A stretch of DNA of 64,000 nucleotides from CAYLLN01 sp040901775 (GCA_040901775.1 JBBDYF010000267.1:6936-70935); one strand, 5' to 3'. Shown: positions 1 through 8,206, counted from the first letter of the stretch. Numbers and translations: made by a program. The notes: generated by a model from the letters alone, not told the origin.

Positions 1-968
1 GGTCCACCCAGCACATTACCGACTACCAGATTCCCGCCCGCACGGGAAAATGGAACCTGCAGCGCAGTGTTTCTGCCGACGGGCAGGAAAGTGGGAAGGA
101 GTGGTGTCTTTGTCGCGACAATGGCCTACGGCAGCGCATCCGCCTCAATACCGACGGCTCCCTCGCGCTCTCCAGCACAAAGCTCTACCCAGACCAACCA
201 CGCTGGCCCGATCCGAAATGGAGCGCGAAAACTCTGCCCGCGCTCGCGCTTCCGCCCGAGGTCGAGCGAATCAACGAGCGGCTGACCGCCCACGACTGGA
301 AGCGGGCCAACGACCTGGACCTTCGCAGCGAGCCCATGCAAATCCGCTTTAGCCCCGATTGGACCTATTTCGCCACCTATCGCGGCGGCACATGTACGAG
401 CCGGGGAACCTGGTACGCGACGGCCGAGCAGATTGGCGCTGCCAACCCGGCCGGCCGGTGCGACGATCGTCCGGGAACGGGGGGCGATCAGCTCACGGCC
501 GAGGTCATCGACGACCGCCGGATTCTCGTCAACGGCGATCTGTACGTTCCTGAGGAAGAGCCAGTGAAGCGCGGGATTATTTGGACTCTATTCGGCTTTC
601 GCGAGAGGACCGTCCGGATCGAGTACGACATGCCGATCCGCCGAAACGTGCCCATTCGCCTGGACGTTACCGTCACCAATGTCGCCGACCAGAATCTGAC
701 CTTAGACAGGTTTTCGCTGACGCGAGGCTACAGCAGCTACGGTCGCGACGGCGGCACCACAGGCCAGGCCCTCGTGCTGCCGGAAGACGAGATCACGGGC
801 GTGGATCTGGAACGCGTCGAACTGGCGCCGGGCAAGTCACACTCATTTGCCTTGAGCGCTTCGTTTTCGCAGGCTGGAGTGCAGACGCTCTATTTTAACG
901 CTCTGATCTCGGGCACGACCCAGAACTGGGATACGCATGAGGCGCGTCAGGTGACAGTCCGGGAATAA
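1..968 (+). CDS. Unrecognised protein, 5' end outside the window
   Basis: The reading frame that ends with TAA at 966-968 is open without interruption back to the first base of the window, so the gene begins upstream. About 321 residues are visible. The C-terminal third (roughly 560-968) has alternating hydrophobic and charged stretches typical of beta-sandwich domains, with phrases such as RLDVTVTNVADQNLTL and a closing stretch on elevated extracellular-type binding (FALSASFSQAGVQTLYF). That suggests an immunoglobulin-like or CARDB-like fold, which is inference only. No catalytic motif was recognised. An ATG exists at 336, but the open frame upstream reads as ordinary protein, so that ATG is unlikely to be the start. 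It is followed by a hairpin-rich gap. Confidence 0.6.
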   Translation, partial: STQHITDYQIPARTGKWNLQRSVSADGQESGKEWCLCRDNGLRQRIRLNTDGSLALSSTKLYPDQPRWPDPKWSAKTLPALALPPEVERINERLTAHDWKRANDLDLRSEPMQIRFSPDWTYFATYRGGTCTSRGTWYATAEQIGAANPAGRCDDRPGTGGDQLTAEVIDDRRILVNGDLYVPEEEPVKRGIIWTLFGFRERTVRIEYDMPIRRNVPIRLDVTVTNVADQNLTLDRFSLTRGYSSYGRDGGTTGQALVLPEDEITGVDLERVELAPGKSHSFALSASFSQAGVQTLYFNALISGTTQNWDTHEARQVTVRE

Positions 969-1316
969 CCAGCAGCCGGCGGCGCCGGAAAGCCGCGAGC
1001 ATTTGCCGACAAAGGCCCGTCGAACCACAAACAGGGGACGATCTTGTTGTTGGATTTGCAAGGTCTTTCTCCCTGCGGATCGAAGCGATGTGCGCAGTTT
1101 CGGCCGGTAGATGCCGTCCAGAGGACTCGCCGGGTGCCACTGCTGGCTTGCCCAGCAGTGGATGACGGGCCGCGTCGCAGTTGGTGCCCTGGTATTGCAT
1201 GACTGTGGTTGGCGATAGCCAACCACGGCGAGCTGGACTCCATTGTGAAGTGGCATTGCGCCGCGCACAATCGCCACTTCGGACTGGGAAGCTTCGACTT
1301 GGGCGACCGTGGCTAA
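969..1316. repeat. Gap without a gene, holding three hairpins
   Basis: This 348-bp gap lies between the first gene and a convergent toxin-like gene. Three perfect inverted repeats are visible: CCACTGCTGG at 1137-1146 with its complement at 1152-1161; GTGGTTGGC at 1205-1213 with its complement at 1218-1226; and GAAGTGGC at 1247-1254 with its complement at 1273-1280. None is followed by a run of T on either strand, so they are not classical Rho-independent terminators. They look like dispersed palindromic repeats. The first is preceded by GGGTGCCAC, which is also the end of the 112-bp element at 26479-26590. Confidence 0.65.
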
Positions 1317-1673
1317 TCACAGCGGCAAGAATTCGACCAGACCCATCCACGATTCCGCCTCGCTGGCGGACCAAATGAGGGTCAGGCTTTCGAGGATCGG
1401 AGCGATTGGTTCGCTTTGGTGGACGAGCAGCAATCCGTGCATCGCTTCGTTGTCGGCCAACAACGCGAATGCCGCGGAGGTCATCGAGTTCACGTCGTGC
1501 GAAACGACGATCGAGCCTTCGCGGGCGGCGAAACGCAACACTTCCGTGTCCGGCAATTGGGCCAGGCCAAGTTCTCTGAGGCGGGAGAATTCGATCGCCG
1601 GCTCGCGCCGCAAGGTTCCGCGGACAATCGCGTCGTTCAGATCGTTGTCGGCCAGAAAGCGCGGGCGGCTCAT
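1317..1673 (-). CDS. DUF5615 PIN-like protein, probable toxin
   Basis: The 118-residue product matches the small PIN-like DUF5615 family. It opens with RFLADNDLN, corresponding to the family's N-terminal acidic motif, and has IVVSHDVNS near residue 57, corresponding to the second acidic motif (TxDxDF-like). The family is thought to act as nuclease toxins, but activity is unproven for most members. The start ATG overlaps the stop of the upstream DUF433 gene in an ATGA arrangement (1670-1673), the coupling expected for an antitoxin-toxin operon. The second motif has HDVN instead of the more usual D-x-D, so an active site cannot be taken for granted. Confidence 0.75.
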   Translation of the reverse strand: MSRPRFLADNDLNDAIVRGTLRREPAIEFSRLRELGLAQLPDTEVLRFAAREGSIVVSHDVNSMTSAAFALLADNEAMHGLLLVHQSEPIAPILESLTLIWSASEAESWMGLVEFLPL

Positions 1674-1996
1674 GGCGCGGCACGGTTGCCGGACTGGGCC
1701 AGCGAGCGGAGCTGGGCGACGACGGGGCTGGGATCGGTTGCGGCACTATGCCGGAGTTGTTGCCAGCGGCTTTCCTGGCGCTGCAGGTATTGGTCCACTT
1801 CGACCTCGTTGGCCAGGTAGAAGGCGACAGCGCCATAGACTTCTTCCAGCGTGAGCGCCGGATAGAGCTGCTGGATCGTCTCGGCCGAGTAACCTTGCTG
1901 ATAGGCGATCACGACGGAATCGAGCGAAACATCCAAGTCGCCGACTCGCAAAGCGCCTTGCTCGGTTTTGCGGACGTACGTTTTGCCCTGGATCAT
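1670..1996 (-). CDS. DUF433 protein, probable antitoxin
   Basis: This is a 108-residue protein with the DUF433 helix-turn-helix-like signature: LDSVVIAYQQGYSAETIQQLYP followed by LTLEEVYGAVAFYLAN (about residues 25-65). DUF433 proteins are regularly found upstream of DUF5615 genes and are predicted DNA-binding antitoxins. A good ribosome-binding site (GGAGAGG) precedes ATG 1996. The last four bases overlap the DUF5615 start. The pair would be autoregulated if it behaves like other type II modules, but no operator was identified. Confidence 0.8.
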   Translation of the reverse strand: MIQGKTYVRKTEQGALRVGDLDVSLDSVVIAYQQGYSAETIQQLYPALTLEEVYGAVAFYLANEVEVDQYLQRQESRWQQLRHSAATDPSPVVAQLRSLAQSGNRAAP

Positions 1997-2044
1997 GATG
2001 CCTCTCCTATACTCTCATTCTAGCCGGCAAACGGCGAATCCGCC

Positions 2045-3448
2045 TCACCCGAACAGTTCCAAAATCGGCTTGCCGGTCGTGATAGGCCGAGAGATGCCGC
2101 TGTTGTTTTGCGGCTCGTTGAGGGGGACGCCCAGGGCGTGGTAGATCGTGGCGGCCAGTTCCTCGGGGCGAACGGGGTTGCTTTCCACCTGGGCGGCGTG
2201 TTTGTCGCTCTTGCCATAGACCGCGCCGCCGCGGATGCCGCAGCCGGCGAGGATGGCCGAGAAACACTGCGGCCAGTGCTGACGGCCGGGGGGTTCCTGG
2301 GTCAGGATTTTGGGGGTGCGGCCGAACTCGCCCAGGCAGACGACGAGCGTGCTTTCGAGCAGGCCGCGATCCGCCAGGTCCGAGAGGAGCGCGGCCAGTG
2401 CCTGATCGAGCCGCGGCAGGCAAAAGCCCATGCCGTACGAGCCGTCGCCGAAGGCGTTGCCCATGCCCATGTTGCCGCCGTGCATGTCCCAACTGCTGCT
2501 GGGGGGGCCTTGCTTGTCGTGCGTCGCCTGGCCGGTCCAGCCGTTGACCGTGACATATCGCACGCCCGCCTCGACCATGCGGCGGGCGAGCAGCAGATTT
2601 TGCCCCAGCGGATGCATTCCGTAGCGCTCGCGCACCATCGCGGGCTCGCGGCCCAGGTCGAAGGCCTGCCGGCCCTCGGGGCGGGTCATCGCTTCGTAGG
2701 CTTTCGCGCGCAGGTCCAACCAGTCCGCTCCTCGCGCGTCGCGATCGAGCCGGCGCGACTCCAGCGTGGCCAGCAAACCCTTGCGGCGCTCAAAATCGTC
2801 GGGGTTGCCAAAGTCGTAAATCTCCGGCGGCTTGAAGTTCTCCATTGCCGGATGGTTCTCGGCCGAGCCCATGAACACCGGCGCATAGGCCGAGCCGAGG
2901 TAGCCGCCGATGCCGATATTTGGGGCGCAAAAGACGGGGGGCCCGACGCACTTGATCAGCCAGGCGTTGGAAACGAGATTGCTCTTGCTCGGCTGGTGCC
3001 GGGCCACGAACGAGCCGAGATACGGCCTGTCGTCGGGCATCCCCTGCTGGACGCGCCCCGTCGATTGGCCGCTGAGCAGGTTGTGCATCGCGTCGAAGTG
3101 GTTGCTGATCGCTCCCGGATGCGTCATGGAATTGATCAGCAGGAACTGGTCGGTCAGCTTCGCCAGCTCGGTGTGCATTTCGTTGATCCGCATGCCCGGC
3201 ACCTTGGTGGCGATCGGGCGGTACGGCCCCCGGATCGATGCCGGAGCGTCGGGCTTCATGTCCCAGGTATCGACGTGGCTGGGCCCGCCGCAGAGGAGCA
3301 CGAAAATGCACGACTTTTCCGAAGCGGCGGCATTGCCCTGGGAATCGACCTTGTCGCTGCCAATCACCGCTCCCGGCATGCCGAGGCTCAGCGCGCCAAG
3401 GCCGCCGACGATGAAGGCCTGCCGCCGGTTCATTTGAAAGTCGTTCAT
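2045..3448 (-). CDS. DUF1501 family protein with Tat signal
   Basis: This 467-residue protein starts with a twin-arginine signal (NRRQAF at residues 7-12, then a hydrophobic stretch), so export of a folded protein by Tat is likely. Family landmarks are CGGPSHVDTWDMKPDAP near residue 53, SMTHPG near residue 107, and ECLGEFGRTPKI near the C-terminus. DUF1501 proteins belong to the alkaline-phosphatase/sulfatase-like superfamily and are very abundant in planctomycetes. They are often paired with DUF1549/DUF1553 cytochrome-like proteins, and no such partner is adjacent here. GGAG precedes the ATG. Function is unknown. Confidence 0.9.
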   Translation of the reverse strand: MNDFQMNRRQAFIVGGLGALSLGMPGAVIGSDKVDSQGNAAASEKSCIFVLLCGGPSHVDTWDMKPDAPASIRGPYRPIATKVPGMRINEMHTELAKLTDQFLLINSMTHPGAISNHFDAMHNLLSGQSTGRVQQGMPDDRPYLGSFVARHQPSKSNLVSNAWLIKCVGPPVFCAPNIGIGGYLGSAYAPVFMGSAENHPAMENFKPPEIYDFGNPDDFERRKGLLATLESRRLDRDARGADWLDLRAKAYEAMTRPEGRQAFDLGREPAMVRERYGMHPLGQNLLLARRMVEAGVRYVTVNGWTGQATHDKQGPPSSSWDMHGGNMGMGNAFGDGSYGMGFCLPRLDQALAALLSDLADRGLLESTLVVCLGEFGRTPKILTQEPPGRQHWPQCFSAILAGCGIRGGAVYGKSDKHAAQVESNPVRPEELAATIYHALGVPLNEPQNNSGISRPITTGKPILELFG

Positions 3449-3629
3449 GCGAAAGCTCCGCTACTGGGACTCGCTGCCGGACGTGCCGATATTCTGAACG
3501 TTTGAGCTGGCTTTGTCAAAGTTGATGCCAGGAGGCAGGCAGCCAGGGGACAGGGACAGGGGACAGGCAGTAGGATTTGTTGCTATACTCGTCTGATTGT
3601 TTTTTTTCTGATTTCCTGGAGCCTCACCG

Positions 3630-4367
3630 ATGATCCTCTCCCGACGTTTGCTGGTTGCTGTTCTGCTTGGCGGCTTGCTGCTTCCCGGCTTTGTCCACGG
3701 AGAGGATAAGGTCCGCGGTGAAGACAAGCCCAACGATGCCGTCGTCGCCGCCCCGCGCGATGGGGGCTGGATGAAACGCCACGAGTCGTTCAACGAGCGC
3801 GTCAAAAAAGGAAACGTCGATCTCATTTTCATCGGCGATTCGATTACCCAGGGGTGGGAAGGGGGGGGGGAAAAGGTTTGGGAAGAATTCTACGGCGAGC
3901 GCAATGCGGTGAACCTGGGAATCGGCGGCGACCGAACCCAGCACGTCCTCTGGCGGCTGGATAACGGCAACATCGAAGGGATCAAGCCGAAGCTGGCCGT
4001 GTTGATGATCGGCACCAACAACTCCAGCAGCAACACTTCCGAGCAGATTGCGGCGGGCATTACCGCGATCGTTGAAAAGCTGCGCACCAAGCTTCCCGAA
4101 ACGAAGGTGCTGATCCTCGGCGTCTTTCCCCGCGGCGAGAACAAAGACAACGCGAATCGCAAGGTGAATGCAGGAGCGAACGAAATCGTCAAAAAGCTGG
4201 CCGACGACAAGCACGTCTTCTATCTCGACATCGGCGGCAAGTTCCTGGCCGAAGACGGCACGCTCAGCCGCGAGATCATGCCCGACCTGCTGCATCTGAA
4301 CGAAAAGAGCTACCGGATTTGGGCCGAGTCGATCGAGCCGCAGGTCAAGAAGCTGATGGAAAGCTAG
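3630..4367 (+). CDS. SGNH/GDSL hydrolase, PAF-acetylhydrolase-like
   Basis: This is a 245-residue secreted esterase-type enzyme with a signal peptide over residues 1-25. The four SGNH blocks are visible: FIGDSI with nucleophile Ser71, the glycine block LGIGG (96-100), GTNN with Asn130, and DLLH with Asp219 and His222. The spacing resembles the platelet-activating-factor acetylhydrolase IB subunit group. In planctomycetes such enzymes may deacetylate polysaccharides, but the substrate is not shown by the sequence. A run of ten G (3861-3870) lies in codons 78-81, just after the nucleophile; a slip there would truncate the enzyme. The stop is 17 bp before the start chosen for the next gene. Confidence 0.88.
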   Translation: MILSRRLLVAVLLGGLLLPGFVHGEDKVRGEDKPNDAVVAAPRDGGWMKRHESFNERVKKGNVDLIFIGDSITQGWEGGGEKVWEEFYGERNAVNLGIGGDRTQHVLWRLDNGNIEGIKPKLAVLMIGTNNSSSNTSEQIAAGITAIVEKLRTKLPETKVLILGVFPRGENKDNANRKVNAGANEIVKKLADDKHVFYLDIGGKFLAEDGTLSREIMPDLLHLNEKSYRIWAESIEPQVKKLMES

Positions 4368-4384
4368 GGAATCGCTCGCCACTC

Positions 4385-5338
4385 GTGCCACTCGCTCAAA
4401 AAACAGCAACCGTCCCACCCGGCTCGCCCTTGGTCGGCGAGCGGATCGACCACCTCGTGCAGCACCTGGTCGGACTTTCCCGCTCGCAGATCGCGGGCCT
4501 GTTCGACCACGGCTGCATCCAGTTGAACGGCGCGCTGTGCGGCGCGCCGGCCCGCCGCCTGGCGACGGACGACCGGGTCGAAGTTCGCTACGACCCGAAC
4601 CAGCGGTATCACCCCCGACCCAAGGCCCGCCGCAATTTGGGCTTCGAGATCGTCTTTGAAGACAAGCATCTGATCGTTGTCAACAAGCCGGCCGAGCTGT
4701 TGAGTGTGCCCACGATTCGCAAAGAGACCAACACCTTGCAGCACAAGGTGGCCGAGTACGTCAAGCACGTCAGCAAAGGGCGCGGCGCGCTGACCGTGCA
4801 TCGACTCGACCGGGGCGTTTCGGGCCTGCTCGTCCTCGGCAAAACGCAAGAGATCGTGCGGCAAATCAAGGACCAGTTTGCCGCCAGCAAGCCCGAGCGG
4901 GAATACATCGCGCTGGTCGCCGGCCGAGTCGAAAATCCGCACGGCACCTTTGAGAGCCTGCTCGCCACCGATCGCGACCTGAATCGCTTTTCAACCGACG
5001 ACGAGCAGATCGGCCAGCTCGCGATTACGCATTACCGGGTGATCGACCGGCTGGACGACACGACGCTGGTGCAGGTCCGGCTCGAAACGGGCCGCCGCAA
5101 TCAAATCCGGGTCCACTTTGCCGAGGCGGGCCATCCCGTGCTCGGCGACCAGCGCTACGAGCCCGAGCAGGCAGCCCACCCCCGCTGGCAGCACACCCGG
5201 CTCGCCCTGCACGCCCGGCTGCTCGGCTTCGAGCATCCGATTTCTGGGCAGCCGTTGCGCTTTGAAACGGAAATGCCTGCCGAGTTTACCCGGTTTCTCC
5301 GGGACCACCGGAATCGCGACCAACGGGACGGGAAATAG
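4385..5338 (+). CDS. RluA-family RNA pseudouridine synthase with S4 domain
   Basis: The enzyme isomerises uridine to pseudouridine in rRNA or tRNA. An S4 RNA-binding domain occupies about residues 15-75 (RIDHLVQHLVGLSRSQIAGL). The catalytic domain follows, with VHRLDRGVSGLLVLGKT (residues 138-154) and catalytic Asp142, then LETGRRNQIRVHFAEAGHP. The GTG at 4385 was chosen because an in-frame ATG at 4319 would overlap the upstream gene by 49 bp and add residues with no family match. No clear ribosome-binding site precedes either. The target uridine, and hence the RluA/B/C/D type, cannot be decided. Confidence 0.85.
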   Translation: MPLAQKTATVPPGSPLVGERIDHLVQHLVGLSRSQIAGLFDHGCIQLNGALCGAPARRLATDDRVEVRYDPNQRYHPRPKARRNLGFEIVFEDKHLIVVNKPAELLSVPTIRKETNTLQHKVAEYVKHVSKGRGALTVHRLDRGVSGLLVLGKTQEIVRQIKDQFAASKPEREYIALVAGRVENPHGTFESLLATDRDLNRFSTDDEQIGQLAITHYRVIDRLDDTTLVQVRLETGRRNQIRVHFAEAGHPVLGDQRYEPEQAAHPRWQHTRLALHARLLGFEHPISGQPLRFETEMPAEFTRFLRDHRNRDQRDGK

Positions 5339-5439
5339 GGGAATCGCTTTTTCGGCAGGCCCGCCGTAGCGCATAATGCACGTATCTGAAATGCACATTG
5401 CCTGCGTAGCGTGAAGAACCTCTGGAAGATTGCATCGCC

Positions 5440-6771
5440 GTGAGTAGCTTGCCCGATCGACTTCCCATTCAACCGGTGCGCGGACCTGTCCGCGGTCGGA
5501 TTCGTCCCCCCGGATCGAAAAGCATCACCAACCGCGCGCTCGTCTGCGCCGCGCTGGCCCAGGGAGATAGCACCCTGACCGGCGCGCTCGACAGCGACGA
5601 TACGCGGGTGATGCTCGACAGCCTGGGCAAGCTGGGGCTGAAGATCGAGGTGCAGGACGCGGGGCGCACCATCGTGGTGCATGGCCGCAACGGCCGCTTG
5701 CCCGTGGCCACCGCCGAGCTCGATGTCGGCAACAGCGGCACGACAATTCGCTTTCTGACGGCGCTCTGCGCCCTCGGCCACGGTTACTACAAGCTCGATG
5801 GCGTGCCCCGCATGCGGCAGCGGCCGATCGGCGACTTGCTGACGGCGCTCAACCAACTGGGGGCCAACTGCCGCGGCTCGCTGCGCGACGGCTTTCCACC
5901 GGTGGAAGTGCGAGCCAGCGGCCTGAAAGGGGGCAAGACCACCGTACGGGGGAACATTTCGAGCCAGTTTCTCAGCGGCCTGCTGATGGCCGCGCCGTAC
6001 GCTACTGCAGGAGTGGAAATCGCCGTCGAGGGGGAACTCGTTTCCAAGCCGTATGTGGCGATGACACTGCGGGTAATGGAAGCCTTCGGGGCAACCTGCG
6101 CGGCGCCCGATCTGGCTTCGTTCCGCATCCCCGGCAAGCAAATCTATCGCGGCTGCAACTATTCGATCGAGCCCGACGCCTCCGCGGCGAGCTACTTTTG
6201 GGCGGCCGCGGCGATTACCGGGGGGGAGGTCACGGTCGAAGGGCTTTCGCGGGATGCGATGCAGGGGGATGTGAAGTTCGTTGAATGCCTGGCCCAGATG
6301 GGGTGCCGCGTGGCGTATGCCGCCGATGGCATCACCGTGTCGGGGAGGGCCGAGCGGGGGATCGACGTCGATATGAACGCCATTAGCGACACGGTGCAAA
6401 CGCTGGCGCCGGTTGCTTTGTTTGCCCAGGGACCGACCACGATCCGTGGCGTCGGCCACATTCGGCACAAAGAGACCGACCGGATCGGCGACCTGGCCCG
6501 CGAGTTGCGCAAGCTGGGGGCGTTGGTCGATGAGCTGCCCGACGGCCTGCGAATCACGCCTCCCACACCAACCCGAAGCGTCAGCGAGGGGCTAGATCCT
6601 CCGGCCGGCCTGCGCGGAGCCGAAATCGCCACCTACCACGACCACCGCATGGCGATGAGCCTGGCCCTGGCGGGCCTCGTGATCCCCGACGTCGTCATTC
6701 TCGACCCCGCCTGCACGGCGAAGACCTATCCGGGCTTTTTTGAGGATTTGGGGCGACTTGTAGCCGGCTGA
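5440..6771 (+). CDS. aroA: 3-phosphoshikimate 1-carboxyvinyltransferase (EPSP synthase)
   Basis: AroA transfers the enolpyruvyl group of PEP to shikimate-3-phosphate, the sixth step of chorismate synthesis, in the cytoplasm. Family motifs are PPGSKSITNRAL (residues 23-34), LDVGNSGTTIRFL (about 95), GHIRHKETDR (about 342) and YHDHRMAMSLALAGL near the end. GTG 5440 is the start, 42 bp after the first possible upstream boundary. At 443 residues it is slightly longer than usual. The excess is explained by an inserted stretch around residues 374-391 (TPTRSVSEG and neighbours) that the palindromic repeat at 6565-6600 encodes in frame, just before LRGAEI. The insert lies in a loop region between conserved blocks, so activity may survive. 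Confidence 0.95.
   Translation: MSSLPDRLPIQPVRGPVRGRIRPPGSKSITNRALVCAALAQGDSTLTGALDSDDTRVMLDSLGKLGLKIEVQDAGRTIVVHGRNGRLPVATAELDVGNSGTTIRFLTALCALGHGYYKLDGVPRMRQRPIGDLLTALNQLGANCRGSLRDGFPPVEVRASGLKGGKTTVRGNISSQFLSGLLMAAPYATAGVEIAVEGELVSKPYVAMTLRVMEAFGATCAAPDLASFRIPGKQIYRGCNYSIEPDASAASYFWAAAAITGGEVTVEGLSRDAMQGDVKFVECLAQMGCRVAYAADGITVSGRAERGIDVDMNAISDTVQTLAPVALFAQGPTTIRGVGHIRHKETDRIGDLARELRKLGALVDELPDGLRITPPTPTRSVSEGLDPPAGLRGAEIATYHDHRMAMSLALAGLVIPDVVILDPACTAKTYPGFFEDLGRLVAG
6565..6600 (+). repeat. Dispersed repeat translated inside aroA
   Basis: The core ACCCGAAGCGTCAGCGAGGG (6571-6590) encodes TRSVSEG in this frame and SLTLRVG on the other strand. I know this sequence as a recurrent element in planctomycete genomes, where the peptide TRSVSEG turns up in many unrelated predicted proteins; that statement is from memory. 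It shares the octamer GCGTCAGC with the palindromes at 48728-48757 and 22189-22218. Confidence 0.7.
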
Positions 6772-6828
6772 ACCGAATTTCTCCGCGACTCGTGGTAAAC
6801 TAGGTTGGTAATCGTGGAGAACTGGATT

Positions 6829-7272
6829 ATGGCTGCCCTATCGTCATATACTGTCAGTGACGGACAGTTGGTGCTGACGCTCGAACCTGCGGAGGAAGGC
6901 GGGTTTGTCGTCACTTCGCCCGACGATCCCGAGCTAGTCACGCAAGCCGGTACGCTGGAAGAAGCGTTTGCCAACGCTCGCGATGCTGCCGATGCGCTGC
7001 ACGAATCGCGGAACGCCGTCGAACTTCCATCGCCACCCAGATGCGCCTCCGCCTCACCCCGGCTTGGCTGCGGAGCCGAGTGGCTCGACATGCTCCGGAC
7101 TGGCGAGAAGCTTCTGCTCGCGGGACTGCGCCGAGAGGTCGGCCCCAACGGCGACCTGCGAGTTGCCTATCGGCGCTGGTACCGGGAACAGATGGACGAG
7201 CACGATCGCCTGGTCTCGTCGAGCTACGACCGCCTGCACGCGGCGATTGCGGAGCGCGGCGATGCCCCCTGA
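6829..7272 (+). CDS. HicB-like N-terminus joined to a small helical partner domain
   Basis: The product has 147 residues. Residues 1-60 resemble HicB-type antitoxins: a short beta hairpin, then EEGGFVVTSPDDPELVTQAGTLEEAFANARDA. Residues 85-147 are a separate charged helical region (VAYRRWYREQMDEHDRLVSS) of the kind encoded upstream of small nucleotidyltransferases. The joining stretch (about residues 68-85) comes from a palindromic insert. ATG 6829 follows GGAG at good spacing; a TTG at 6805 is also in frame. The gene overlaps the nucleotidyltransferase start by 11 bp, so the two are translationally coupled. It could be a fusion of two former genes. The function is probably antitoxin-like, at moderate certainty. 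Confidence 0.6.
   Translation: MAALSSYTVSDGQLVLTLEPAEEGGFVVTSPDDPELVTQAGTLEEAFANARDAADALHESRNAVELPSPPRCASASPRLGCGAEWLDMLRTGEKLLLAGLRREVGPNGDLRVAYRRWYREQMDEHDRLVSSSYDRLHAAIAERGDAP
7033..7084 (+). repeat. Palindromic segment translated inside the HicB-like gene
   Basis: The segment begins CCACCC and ends GAGTGGC, and contains a 7-bp stem CTTGGCT (7063-7069) pairing, with one G-T wobble, with AGCCGAG (7074-7080) around the loop GCGG. It encodes the Cys- and Ser-rich linker CASASPRLGCGAEW, unlike the sequence on either side. It is interpreted as an in-frame repeat insertion. Confidence 0.45.
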
Positions 7273-7873
7273 AGCCGTGTTGTCGGCCTTGCGCCGCGCT
7301 TGGACCGCGCTCGAATCGCTCCACGTGCCGATCGCGTTGGTCGGCGGACTGGCGATGGGCGCCTGGAAGCGGCCGCGATTCACCAAGGACGTGGATTTGC
7401 TGATCGCGATTGGCGAGCCGCGCTCGCGCGAAGCGCTCCAATTGTTGACCGCCGCTGGCTTTCGCTGCGACCGGCCTAAGCCCGTCGTCCGTGTGGCCGA
7501 AAACCGCTTTATCCAGTTGCATTACGATCCACCCGGTGCGATGCTCGACGTGCAATTGGATTTGCTGCTCGCCACCACTTCGTTCCACGAGCAGGCGCTA
7601 GCCCGGCGAAAGACATTGCCCGAGTCGGAATTGGGTTTCGAAGTCGCGGTTGTCAGTTGCGAAGACTTGATCATTCTCAAGCTCATCGCCGGTCGGATAC
7701 TCGATCGCGTCGACGTCGGCGAGCTGCTGAAGGCGAATCGCGATTCGCTCGACCAGAGCTATCTGACCGGCTGGGTGCAGAAGCTCCAATTGGAACGACC
7801 TTTCGGCGAGGCCTGGGGGGACGTGTTTCCACAGGAGGCTCCGCCCTTCAGTGACGCCACCGAGGTAGCGTGA
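7262..7873 (+). CDS. Nucleotidyltransferase-fold protein (AbiEii/MNT-like)
   Basis: This is a 203-residue protein with the minimal nucleotidyltransferase pattern: VGGLAMGAWKRPRFTKDVDLLI (about residues 27-48) gives the GG helix turn and the DxD-type metal ligands, and MLDVQLDLLL near residue 96 supplies the third acidic strand. Such proteins include the toxin AbiEii and the MNT antitoxins that nucleotidylate partners. An ATG at 7262 overlaps the previous gene by 11 bp, marking a two-gene operon. Whether this partner is toxin or antitoxin cannot be told from sequence. An unrelated-looking upstream extension of the frame was discarded because it is the wrong frame of the HicB-like gene. Confidence 0.75.
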   Translation: MPPEAVLSALRRAWTALESLHVPIALVGGLAMGAWKRPRFTKDVDLLIAIGEPRSREALQLLTAAGFRCDRPKPVVRVAENRFIQLHYDPPGAMLDVQLDLLLATTSFHEQALARRKTLPESELGFEVAVVSCEDLIILKLIAGRILDRVDVGELLKANRDSLDQSYLTGWVQKLQLERPFGEAWGDVFPQEAPPFSDATEVA

Positions 7874-7924
7874 CAGTCAAGCGGCGACGTACAATAAACG
7901 GGTGCCATTCGCGGAGTAGTTGCC

Positions 7925-8206
7925 ATGAGTCGTCCACTACAGATTGATATTTCGGATCACCTGTTTGCCCTGCTAGCGCGGCAGGCCGCGGACGAAGGAA
8001 CCCAGCCGGAGGCGCTCGCCCAACGCGCGGTGGAAAAGGAATATGCGACGCGACGCCTGCCGAGCGACGCAGAACAACAAGCCGCTGGAGATCTTTTTGA
8101 GCGTCACATTGGCACCTGGGATGTCGGACGACCGATTGCCAGTGACAATGAGCAAATCGATGCGAATCTGGTGGCGGAGTATGGCAGGGGATTTGCCGAA
8201 CACTGA
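7925..8206 (+). CDS. Ribbon-helix-helix-like antitoxin (VapB-type)
   Basis: The 93-residue protein opens with a short beta strand (PLQIDISDHLFALLARQAADEG) followed by two helices, the pattern of ribbon-helix-helix antitoxins. Its C-terminal half is acidic and probably unfolded until it binds a toxin. The stop shares one base with the start of the adjacent PIN-domain gene, the standard antitoxin-toxin layout. Since the toxin is broken, this may be a surviving antitoxin acting on related toxins elsewhere, or simply a remnant. Confidence 0.65.
   Translation: MSRPLQIDISDHLFALLARQAADEGTQPEALAQRAVEKEYATRRLPSDAEQQAAGDLFERHIGTWDVGRPIASDNEQIDANLVAEYGRGFAEH

Noticed and set aside
2108..3505. Long plus-strand reading frame (465 codons) opposite the DUF1501 gene
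   Set aside because: It is the antisense of a clearly recognisable DUF1501 protein, rich in Arg, Ala, Gly and His as expected for a GC-rich shadow frame, with no motif.
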